7,749 nucleotides of DNA, taken from assembly GCA_021106775.1 (NCBI GenBank), contig JAIOTL010000109.1, positions 1 through 7,749 on the forward strand, read 5' to 3'. The DNA comes from Planctomycetota bacterium. GTDB taxonomy: Bacteria > Planctomycetota > UBA8742 > SKZP01 > JAIOTL01. How positions within the stretch are numbered: the first letter of the stretch is position 1; each line of letters opens with the position of its first letter. The notes below the pieces were generated by a model. It did no database searches. It saw nothing but the letters and a program-made list of their open reading frames with translations, and was not told the DNA's origin. Below, piece by piece: positions 1 through 6,431 of the stretch. The position numbers and the translations under genes were made by a program.

Positions 1-1556
1 CGAAGGTTTCATTCACACCACAAAATGAGTTGCCTGAAGAAGCGATTTTCAAAGTTCACAATGATTTTTTAGCCAATCCGCTTGAAGTTAACCTCAGTGG
101 TTCCGGCAAAGAAGTCCAGAAAATCAGAGTTTCCAGTAAATTGCTCGAATTCAAGGATGTAATAATCAATCAAGATGAAACGAAAAACATTGAAATTGAA
201 AACATTGGAACAGCAATTCTCCAGATTAGTGGTTTGAATTTCAATGGGACAAATCCATCATTATTCACGGTTTCAGCAGGTGGTACAACGCCGATTGACA
301 TTCAAACCGGAGCGAAACATACAATTGAAATCATGTTTTCACCTGTAACTGTTGGAAATTTTTCTGCAACGCTTGAAATTGAGCATAATGCTGTGAATGA
401 AGCATCCCCAATGGAATTATCGCTTCTTGGTGAAGCAATTGACATTGACCCCCAAATCACTATGAATTTTACTACACCGTGGGATTTCGGCACCGTTTCA
501 ACAATTTTGCCAATAAGGAAGATGCTTGAAATTGAAAGTACAGGTGTTGACCCATTGAAAGTCCGAAGTATCAAGTTTTCCAGCGGTATTGCTTTTTCAA
601 TAATTGTAATAACAGATTCGGTCGGTGATTTACGCAATCCACCACAGCTAATGAATCCTGGGAAGAAACTTTTTGTTGAGATTGAATTTGCACCTCAAAA
701 CAACATTCAATATGATGATAAACTGATAGTTGACCACAACGGCACGAATACCGTACGTCCGTTTGTGTTTGATATGACTGGAATTGGACGTCCATTTATC
801 ACACGTACATATCAATTCACAGGTTCACCACGGCAATTTACAATACCTGTAGGTGTAGTGGCAATTAAAACTGAGCTTTGGGGAGCTTCGGGAGGAAGTA
901 CACATCCAAATTACCATAGTACAATTCCAGGGAAGGGTGGTTATGTTTCTGGTGTTTTCTATGTTACTCCTGGTGAAACACTTGAAATTTACGTCGGTGG
1001 CAAGGGTGAGGACGGAGTTTTCGGTGCAGGCGGACTTGGTGGCTGGAACGGCGGTGGTTTTGGTGGAACTTATGCTGGACCTCAACAATTTGGCGGTGGT
1101 GGTGGTGGTGCAACGGATATTCGCAGAGGTGGAAACACTTTGTATGATAGAATTATTGTTGCTGGTGCAGGCGGTGGTGCAGCAGCTCACATGTCTTTAT
1201 GCCACGGTGGTGCTGGTGGTGGCTTAATCGGTGGAGGTGGTTGCCTTGATGGCAGATTTCAAAATTATTATTGTGGTAAAGGTGGTACTCAAACTTATGG
1301 TGGTGGTGCTGGAATTTTGTGGGGTGTGGCTGAAAGAGGTGGATTGGGCAAAGGTGGTGATGTAACTTGTTATCCTATTCATACAGTTCATTATTGCTGC
1401 GGCGGTGGTGGTGGTAGTGGATATTGGGGTGGTGGAGGTGGCACAACTGGCGGTGGTGGAGGTGGCAGCAGCTACACTGATCCACAATCTGTCTCAAATG
1501 TGCAGCATCAACAAGGCATCAACATTGGCAACGGCAAAATAAAACTCACATACTAA
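1..1556 (+). CDS. ASH (choice-of-anchor D) repeat protein with C-terminal ALK/LTK-like glycine-rich domain, 5'-partial
   Basis: The reading frame is open from base 3 (codons K-V-S-F-T-P-Q-N-E) straight through the left edge, so the TTG at 30 is not the start and the N-terminus lies outside the window; 517 codons are visible, ending in TAA. Counting from the TTG codon as residue 1: residues 1-27 finish an ASH-type Ig-like domain (closing LSGSG), 28-137 and 138-257 are two further ones (FxxV...ETKNIEIENIG, IMFSPVTVG, closing LLGEA and MTGIG), and 258-508 is a glycine-rich domain. That domain has the motif order of the ALK/LTK glycine-rich family: FTGSPRQFTIP, LWGASGG, GKGGYVSG, GGWNGGGFGG, GGGATDIR, DRIIVAGAGGGAA, GGGGGGSSYTD and final GNGKIKLTY. 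All six cysteines sit in residues 391-457. ASH domains are common in exported bacterial proteins, so an extracellular location is inferred; the signal peptide would lie upstream. No type IX sorting domain follows. Ligand and role are unknown. Confidence 0.88.
   Translation, partial: KVSFTPQNELPEEAIFKVHNDFLANPLEVNLSGSGKEVQKIRVSSKLLEFKDVIINQDETKNIEIENIGTAILQISGLNFNGTNPSLFTVSAGGTTPIDIQTGAKHTIEIMFSPVTVGNFSATLEIEHNAVNEASPMELSLLGEAIDIDPQITMNFTTPWDFGTVSTILPIRKMLEIESTGVDPLKVRSIKFSSGIAFSIIVITDSVGDLRNPPQLMNPGKKLFVEIEFAPQNNIQYDDKLIVDHNGTNTVRPFVFDMTGIGRPFITRTYQFTGSPRQFTIPVGVVAIKTELWGASGGSTHPNYHSTIPGKGGYVSGVFYVTPGETLEIYVGGKGEDGVFGAGGLGGWNGGGFGGTYAGPQQFGGGGGGATDIRRGGNTLYDRIIVAGAGGGAAAHMSLCHGGAGGGLIGGGGCLDGRFQNYYCGKGGTQTYGGGAGILWGVAERGGLGKGGDVTCYPIHTVHYCCGGGGGSGYWGGGGGTTGGGGGGSSYTDPQSVSNVQHQQGINIGNGKIKLTY
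111..800 (+). other. Two complete ASH / choice-of-anchor-D beta-sandwich domains
   Basis: Two roughly 110-120-residue units follow each other (about 111-440 and 441-800). Each starts with a hydrophobic-F-x-x-V strand (LLEFKDVII; PWDFGTVST), has a central 'E-I-E-N/S-x-G' turn (IEIENIGTA; LEIESTGVD), a 'G-x-x-h-x-I-x-F-x-P' strand (KHTIEIMFSP; KLFVEIEFAP), and a final strand ending in a small-residue turn (LLGEA; MTGIG). The same closing signature (LSGSG) at 93-107 shows that at least one more unit began upstream. No cysteine occurs in this part. The pattern is the ASPM-SPD-2-Hydin fold used as a spacer or adhesion module in bacterial surface proteins; exact boundaries are approximate. Confidence 0.75.
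801..1553 (+). other. ALK/LTK-like glycine-rich domain
   Basis: This is the C-terminal domain of the plus-strand protein. It opens with strand sequence YQFTGSPRQFTIPVGV, continues with TELWGASGG, and then carries many poly-Gly runs of 3-6 residues separated by short inserts, with ATDIR after one run and IIVAGAGGG after it. The end (SSYTD, then NGKIKLTY) closes the domain at the C-terminus of the protein. In the ALK and LTK receptors such a domain contains bundled polyglycine-II helices on a TNF-like core (established for the animal proteins). The same fold here is inferred from motif order, not shown. Related domains occur in scattered bacterial secreted proteins. Confidence 0.7.
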
Positions 1557-1786
1557 TCCATAGCCCATCAACTGCTGAAAAAGTTAATTTAAATCTACAT
1601 TCTACCAAGTATCACATGACAATAGTATTTTCGCAGTTTAAGCGGTAGAACAATGGTATAAAGCCTGCTTGCTGACATACGATGTCACAAAGAAGATTGA
1701 AAGGGTTGTTAGCATCCTAATTAAATTTGATATACTATTCTATGTAATTATAAACTGTCTGAAACGCAGAGGAAAACAGGTATTCA
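1557..1786. other. 230-bp gap between convergent genes
   Basis: No open frame of useful length, no tRNA and no GC-rich hairpin followed by a T-run is visible. The only structure is weak: a TGACAT/ATGTCA hairpin with a 3-nt loop at 1673-1687, a 7-bp inverted repeat TTCTACC (1600-1606) / GGTAGAA (1644-1650), and an 8-bp inverted repeat AATAGTAT (1621-1628) / ATACTATT (1732-1739). In an AT-rich segment of this size such matches are expected by chance. Termination of both flanking genes must happen here or inside the opposing gene, but the signal is not evident. Confidence 0.5.
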
Positions 1787-4700
1787 TCAGTCTATGCGTA
1801 TAACGTCATTCTTGATATTGTCATGCAGATTATTCTCGCCTATTTCAAAGTCCGGTTCCTCAATTCTGATACCTACTTTATTATTATAAATCTCGTTGTT
1901 TTCAACAATGCCAAGTCCGTTTTTGTGAACTTTTATACCGTTCCATTTGTTGTCATAAATCAGGTTATCCCTAATCTCCGGGTTCGCACCGTCATTAATC
2001 CTAATACCTACTTTTTCATTATTCCAAATGCGATTCTCAAAAATCCTACCCTTTGAATGCCTACGCATAATTATGCCGAACAATTTCCCTTCATGCAGAT
2101 TATTATTCTTGATAACAGGGTCGGAATCAAAAAACACTTCGATACATGCCTGTTCATTGTAGAAAATCTCGTTCTCCTGTATCAACGCTACCGACTGCTG
2201 CAAAACAATTATACCGGTTGAATTGTAGGATATTTTATTTCTAAGGATTTCCGCTTCCGAATTCTCGTTAATTTGAATACCTGCTTTTTCGTTTTCGGTA
2301 ATTTCATTTTCATCGATAATAGGTTTACATTCTTCAAAAATCGAAATCCCTGTAAATTTACCACCTTTGATAGTATTGTTTTTAATTAGCGGGTTACTGC
2401 CTTTGTTAACGATAATTTGGTCTTTAGTATTCTTGATTATTTCATTTTCAATGATATTTGCTGAACTTTCACCAGAAACATGAACTGCGGATTTCTTGCA
2501 TCTGCGGATTGAATTACCGACAATTTCTGATTCGGACTGGTTATTAATAGTTATTCCTGTTTCCAAGCATTTTTCGATTTCATTGCTATTTATCTCGCAT
2601 TTGGAGTTATCTTTTACGATTATGCCTATACCTCCTCTTACAATCTTATTATTCTTGATAACAAGGTCACACTGATTGTTAATAGCAATTCCTGCGATGT
2701 CGCAATCCCTGATTTCATTGTCCTCAATGTTGGCAAATGCAGTGTTATAAGCGTTAATTCCTGTTGATTTAATATCACGAATAATGTTCCTAAATATCTT
2801 TGCTTCAGCCTCGTTGTTTATCACGATACCAGCATTGCTTGTCTCGAAAATCTCGTTATCTTCAATAAGGCATAATGCAGAGTTGGTAACAGCAATTCCA
2901 GAAGTTCCACCTGATAATTTGTTGTTTCTTATTGTCGGATTAGATTCAACACCGGATACACCGACGCATGCAAGCGATTGGCTTGTAATATGGCAATTTT
3001 CGAAGATAGGAGCACAGTCTGAAATGTCAACAGTATAATAATTTCCACCTCCAAGCTGATTAATCTCCAGATTCTTAAACATACTTTTGGTATTACGTGC
3101 CCGGATGCAAAAATCCCCTTCCACGTTGATTTTCGGCAAAAAATCACCTTCTTCACCGATAATACTCAGATGTTTTCTGTTTATAATAATTGTTTCTTCA
3201 TAGACTGACGGTTTTACGAAAATAATGTCATTTTCAGTTGCTTTTTGAACTGCAGCCTGGATTGAAACAAAATCTCTATCAGTAACATCGCGTCTGTCCA
3301 CAACCCAGATATAACCAAAAGTTGCACTTTTGTCTGCATCTTCAGTCGCAATCAATTTAGCTCGAATCTGCTTTTTATACTCAGGCTCAAAATCAGGATA
3401 ACTAAGCAGGACTTCCTTGACAATTGGATTATGATACTCAAGCTCAAAAATATTAACCCATTTTGCTGCTGCTTCGTCAAATTCCCCATTCTCAATATTG
3501 AGCTTCATTTTCTCAATTGTATCTTCAACAATGCTTTTAGTTGTGTTATGACCAACTTCAACAGCGCAGTCTTCGCTAATCAGCAAGTCAATTTTAGTAC
3601 ATCTGAGAATCTCGTTGTTATCAACAGTACCATTCGAACTCTCAGTAAACTGAATACCAATATGAGCATCTTTAATTGAATTCCTCGTTACTACAACTTC
3701 CGCATTTTTCGTTGATGCGATTCCGATTTTGTGCGTATTATTAATTTCATTATTTTCAAGTGAAGCCCAGGAATGTCCGGCAATCTGGATACCTACGTCA
3801 AGATTGCTGATAATATTTCCACTAACATCACATTGAGATTCATTGCTGATTGAAATTCCAGGTTTTGTTGTATTATCAATTAAATTCTCTTCGAAACGTC
3901 CTCTTGCTTTGTTCGCAATTTGAATTCCTGCAAAGGTTTCATTGATTAAGTTATTCGAAACAGTAGGATCAGCTTCGCTTGTTATGGAAATTGCAGCTTT
4001 ATCACAACCGGTAAATTCATTTCCAATTATTTTACCTTTTGCTGATTTGCTAATCTTTACACCAGTGGTTCCTTTCTCGAACTTGTTGTTGAGTATCAGC
4101 GGGTCAGCATTTTTGTTATGTATGCCAATTCCAGCAATTGATTCGCATGTAATTGTGCAATTCTCGATAGTTGGTGAGCAACCAGAAATATCGATTGCAT
4201 AAAAATTACCTTCACCAGCCTGTTTGAAGTCGATGTTTAGGACTGTCGAATTAGAATTCATAAACCTTAGACAGCTGCCATCAATTCGTTTTAGCAGTGG
4301 TGCGAATTCGATTTTTTCACCGACCAGGTTCACGGTTTTATTGTGGATGTACAAATCTTCGTTGTATTCGCGAGGTGAAATAAGCACAAAATCATCATCC
4401 TGTGCTTGATTGACAGCATCTTGAATACTATCGAACGCACCTTTAATATCATGGTCAACAAGATAAACATCACCTGTAATTTCAAGATCAGGTGCAACAA
4501 TCTCGAGCCTTTCACGTGCGATTCGTTTGGCTTCTTCTAAGATTTTGTTTTGAAGTTCGTTTTCTTCTTTAATCTGCATTACCTTGCGCTGGCGTTCATT
4601 CTCTTCTTCGAGCTTTCTTTTCTCTTCCTCTTGTTTCTCGACATCAATTATTTCTTCAACAGGCTCGGTTTTGCTTTCAGCTGATTCTTCAATGTCCTCA

Positions 4701-6349
4701 GCATCGGTCATTTCAGTTACAGATTCTCTTAAAGCCATTTCTTCAGGTTCTAAATCCCACTCGAAATCCTCTTTTTTGATAAGCTTGTCCTGTTTCTGTA
4801 TTTCCTCAAAATATTCAGGGTCAAGTTCAGGATATTTGCTGATAATATCGAGAAGTCGAGGCTCGTAGTCTGCAAGGTCCTTGATTTGCTTCCAGATTTC
4901 CCTTGCCTTGTCAATCTCTTCTGCTTCGAGAGCTTTTCTCAGCTCAGGAAGATGGAATTTAAAATATGTAACTATTTTGTTGTCTTTTAATTCGGGTTTT
5001 GAATCTTTGCTGACAAAAATGTTCTCACGTTTATTTGCGATTAATTCGTTTCTGTAATAAACACCCTTAGATGCGCCATGAATCGCAATTCCGACAAAGT
5101 TGTTGATAATCAGGTTCTGATTGACGTTAGGGTCAGAAACTTTGTCAACTTTGATGCCTTCTTTTTTGCAGTCCTTAATTTCGTTAAGTTTAATTGCAGG
5201 GCGCGATTGATTCTCGATATGCAAACCAAACGAAGCGTTGGAAATCTTGTTGTAACGAATCATCGGCAAAGCATTTCTGCCATTTATGTGTATTCCCGAT
5301 TGCGATTTACTGGAGATGACACAATTTTCCACTATCGGGGAACAGTCAATGATATCAACGGAAGCTAATTCCTCGCCTCCAAGCTGTTCAAATTCTATGT
5401 TAGTTATATTCGACTTTGTATTTTTAAGGATTAAGACAACACCGTCATTGAATTTCAGAACAGGTTTCTGGGTTTCTGTCAAGCCACGTAAAGTTATATC
5501 TTTGTTGTCAATTACAAGACTTTCTTCGTATTCACTCTGCATCACGATAATAATATCGTCCGAATTTGCGTTTTTTATCGCTTCTGATACTGAGGCAAAG
5601 TCTCCGGTATTATTTGCATCGACTATCATCAGCTTTGCGTCCTGAGAATCAAACTTCATGAAATCAATAATCTGTTGATGTACTTCTTCACTCGTTTCGT
5701 CATACAAATCCGGAAATATCTTGATGAAATCCGTTAAACTCGGGTCAAACGGATTGATTCGCATAATTTGATACATGATTTTGAGACAAACATTCTTCTT
5801 CTTACCTAAAACCGCCCACTTCAGGTCTTTATAAAATTGAGTAATTTGTTGAGTATTCTCTTCTGTCAATTCAATCGCAAGTTTCACATCTGTTGTTGAC
5901 CTTGCACGCATCTGTGCTTTTTCTCGATATATTTCAAGCTCGATGATTTGAGAGTGTGAACCGTTCAGGATAGGGTCATGAACATTCATTTCAGTTTCAT
6001 CGTCATATGCCGTATAATTTAAGTCCTTATCGGAAAGCTCAAGATGAGAAGCATCACTGAGGTGCGAATTGTACTCATCATCGTCCTCAACATAATCAAT
6101 ATTCTCGGACAAATTCTGCTTTGCACTCAATTCTTTCGAAGTATCGTGTAACTCGTTGTTTGAATCTTGTTCTTCCGAATAGTTCGTCATTTCGGTATCC
6201 TCAGGTTTAGTTTCATCTTGCACAATTTCAACATCTTCGACATCATCTTTAGCATCAGTCGAATTATCGACACCTTCCTGTTTTTCTATCGGCATTTTTT
6301 CATCAGGTATTTGTTCTGACTTATCTTTATTCTCGTTATTATTACTCAC
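1787..6349 (-). CDS. Triplicated helix + right-handed parallel beta-helix protein (NosD-like / DUF1565-like), predicted cytoplasmic
   Basis: 1520 residues starting at GTG, 5 nt after a clear AAGGAG; stop is TGA. No signal peptide or membrane segment is visible. Residues 1-120 are disordered and acidic (40 Asp/Glu). Then comes a unit repeated three times: a helical module (about 168-237, 463-522, 938-1000) with a W/I-rich helix and a 'YPDL-PEY'-like end, followed by a beta-helix (241-462, 626-937, 1013-1520). Each beta-helix opens with a pectinesterase-like segment (FxSIQxAVxxAxxxDxIxVxPxxYxExIxI), then a DIS-x-C-x-P-x-x-ENC block, then 22-23-residue coils of the type N-x-I-x(5)-GI-x-I-x(6)-P-x-I-x-x-N. 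In unit 2 a charged, coiled-coil-like segment (about 570-617, EKQEEEKRKLEEENERQRK) is inserted between helix and beta-helix. The fold is well supported; the function is unknown. Carbohydrate-active enzymes share the fold, but I see no catalytic motif and export is not indicated, so a scaffold or binding role is more likely (inference). Confidence 0.9.
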   Translation of the reverse strand: MSNNNENKDKSEQIPDEKMPIEKQEGVDNSTDAKDDVEDVEIVQDETKPEDTEMTNYSEEQDSNNELHDTSKELSAKQNLSENIDYVEDDDEYNSHLSDASHLELSDKDLNYTAYDDETEMNVHDPILNGSHSQIIELEIYREKAQMRARSTTDVKLAIELTEENTQQITQFYKDLKWAVLGKKKNVCLKIMYQIMRINPFDPSLTDFIKIFPDLYDETSEEVHQQIIDFMKFDSQDAKLMIVDANNTGDFASVSEAIKNANSDDIIIVMQSEYEESLVIDNKDITLRGLTETQKPVLKFNDGVVLILKNTKSNITNIEFEQLGGEELASVDIIDCSPIVENCVISSKSQSGIHINGRNALPMIRYNKISNASFGLHIENQSRPAIKLNEIKDCKKEGIKVDKVSDPNVNQNLIINNFVGIAIHGASKGVYYRNELIANKRENIFVSKDSKPELKDNKIVTYFKFHLPELRKALEAEEIDKAREIWKQIKDLADYEPRLLDIISKYPELDPEYFEEIQKQDKLIKKEDFEWDLEPEEMALRESVTEMTDAEDIEESAESKTEPVEEIIDVEKQEEEKRKLEEENERQRKVMQIKEENELQNKILEEAKRIARERLEIVAPDLEITGDVYLVDHDIKGAFDSIQDAVNQAQDDDFVLISPREYNEDLYIHNKTVNLVGEKIEFAPLLKRIDGSCLRFMNSNSTVLNIDFKQAGEGNFYAIDISGCSPTIENCTITCESIAGIGIHNKNADPLILNNKFEKGTTGVKISKSAKGKIIGNEFTGCDKAAISITSEADPTVSNNLINETFAGIQIANKARGRFEENLIDNTTKPGISISNESQCDVSGNIISNLDVGIQIAGHSWASLENNEINNTHKIGIASTKNAEVVVTRNSIKDAHIGIQFTESSNGTVDNNEILRCTKIDLLISEDCAVEVGHNTTKSIVEDTIEKMKLNIENGEFDEAAAKWVNIFELEYHNPIVKEVLLSYPDFEPEYKKQIRAKLIATEDADKSATFGYIWVVDRRDVTDRDFVSIQAAVQKATENDIIFVKPSVYEETIIINRKHLSIIGEEGDFLPKINVEGDFCIRARNTKSMFKNLEINQLGGGNYYTVDISDCAPIFENCHITSQSLACVGVSGVESNPTIRNNKLSGGTSGIAVTNSALCLIEDNEIFETSNAGIVINNEAEAKIFRNIIRDIKSTGINAYNTAFANIEDNEIRDCDIAGIAINNQCDLVIKNNKIVRGGIGIIVKDNSKCEINSNEIEKCLETGITINNQSESEIVGNSIRRCKKSAVHVSGESSANIIENEIIKNTKDQIIVNKGSNPLIKNNTIKGGKFTGISIFEECKPIIDENEITENEKAGIQINENSEAEILRNKISYNSTGIIVLQQSVALIQENEIFYNEQACIEVFFDSDPVIKNNNLHEGKLFGIIMRRHSKGRIFENRIWNNEKVGIRINDGANPEIRDNLIYDNKWNGIKVHKNGLGIVENNEIYNNKVGIRIEEPDFEIGENNLHDNIKNDVIRID
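1790..3538 (-). repeat. Unit 3 of the helix + beta-helix triplication, extended beta-helix
   Basis: Residues 938-1520. The helical module reads IEKMKLNIENGEFDEAAAKW, HNPIVKEVLLSYPDFEPEY. The beta-helix opens with IWVVDRRDVTDRDFVSIQAA and YEETIIINRKHLSIIG and has the Cys block DISDCAPIFENCHIT. Sixteen Asn-ladder coils follow (next entry) up to the last residues. No helical module follows, so the protein ends on the beta-helix. Confidence 0.75.
1832..2923 (-). repeat. Sixteen tandem 22-23-residue beta-helix coils (about 69 bp each)
   Basis: Ladder Asn residues fall at 1143, 1165, 1188, 1211, 1234, 1256, 1279, 1302, 1325, 1348, 1371, 1393, 1416, 1439, 1462, 1485 and 1506. Typical coils are NEIFETSNAGIVINN, NEITENEKAGIQINE and NKISYNSTGIIVLQQ. 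Spacing is 23 in 12 of 16 intervals, 22 in three and 21 in the last. At DNA level the repeats are diverged, so they are ancient or selected at protein level only. Buried Asn ladders at coil turns are a known stabilising feature of right-handed parallel beta-helices. Confidence 0.8.
3539..4963 (-). repeat. Unit 2 of the helix + beta-helix triplication, with coiled-coil insertion
   Basis: Residues 463-937. The helical module reads ELRKALEAEEIDKAREIWKQ, DYEPRLLDIISKYPELDPEY. A charged stretch at 523-617 (acidic linker, then an E/K/R/Q-rich coiled-coil-like run) separates it from the beta-helix, which opens with VYLVDHDIKGAFDSIQDAV and carries the Cys block DISGCSPTIENCTIT. The ladder Asn residues are 755, 777, 800, 822, 845, 867, 890, 912 and 935: eight coils with strictly alternating spacing 22/23. 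The last coil again lacks the GI pair (NEILRCTKIDLLISEDC). Confidence 0.75.
4964..5848 (-). repeat. Unit 1 of the helix + beta-helix triplication
   Basis: Residues 168-462. The helical module includes LKWAVLGKKKNVCLKIM, NPFDPSLTDFIKIFPDLYDE and EEVHQQI. The beta-helix opening is VDANNTGDFASVSEAIKNA, DDIIIVMQSEYEESLVI, then the Cys block IIDCSPIVENCVIS. The regular Asn ladder is N367, N389, N412, N434, N457: four coils with spacing 22, 23, 22, 23. The last coil has no GI pair (NELIANKRENIFVSKDSKP). Confidence 0.75.
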
Positions 6350-6354
6350 GACTT

Positions 6355-6360
6355 CTCCTT
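6355..6360 (-). promoter_or_regulatory. Shine-Dalgarno site deciding the GTG start of the beta-helix gene
   Basis: On the minus strand the sequence reads AAGGAGAAGTCGTG: a six-base match to the anti-SD complement, 5 nt before GTG at 6347-6349. No in-frame ATG downstream has a comparable site nearby, so GTG is preferred as start. Confidence 0.8.
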
Positions 6361-6395
6361 AAACTTTTATGCAGAAAACCGCTTCTTCTTAACTC

Positions 6396-6423
6396 AATAT
6401 ATCTGAAAACCACATAAACTCAA
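6396..6423 (-). promoter_or_regulatory. Possible sigma70-type promoter in the gap before the beta-helix gene
   Basis: On the minus strand TTGAGT (6418-6423) and TATATT (6396-6401) are 16 bp apart, in the 82-bp gap just downstream of the ArgG-like stop codon. The -10 matches 5 of 6 and the -35 matches 4 of 6 consensus bases. It would allow expression separate from the upstream gene. The sequence is AT-rich, so a chance match is possible, and Bacteroidota-type promoters have a different consensus (TAnnTTTG), which is not found here. Confidence 0.3.
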
Positions 6424-6431
6424 AGATTCCA

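Noticed and set aside
302..795. Minus-strand open frames opposite the ASH domains
   Set aside because: They lie entirely antisense to a well-supported coding frame with domain matches, have no ribosome-binding site of note and show no recognisable domain.
825..1487. Ser/Thr-rich minus-strand frames and a Val/Leu-rich plus frame over the glycine-rich domain
   Set aside because: Their low-complexity composition is what GGT/GGC/GGA glycine runs give in other frames (ACC/GCC on the other strand, GTG/GTT in the shifted frame).
1631..1725. tRNA-like stretch (AGCGGTAGAACAATGGTATA and following)
   Set aside because: It recalls a D-arm, but there is no T-arm GGTTCGAxTCC sequence, no pairing acceptor stem and no anticodon stem of the right geometry.
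1600..1739. Inverted repeats and small hairpin in the convergent gap, considered as a terminator, structured RNA or att site
   Set aside because: Stems of 6-8 bp with AT-rich composition, long loops for two of them and no T-run; about what chance gives in 230 AT-rich bases.
1832..2923. Roughly 69-bp periodic DNA, considered as a CRISPR or satellite array
   Set aside because: Periodicity comes from beta-helix coils in one continuous reading frame; the copies are diverged in DNA and there are no identical repeats with unique spacers.
4584..4868. Plus-strand Ser-rich frame of about 94 codons
   Set aside because: It is the antisense of the Glu/Lys-rich coiled-coil region (TTC/TCT runs) inside the beta-helix gene.
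1787..6349. Secreted pectate lyase or pectinesterase function for the beta-helix protein
   Set aside because: Only the fold and the pectinesterase-like opening segment match; no signal peptide and no recognisable catalytic motif are seen.
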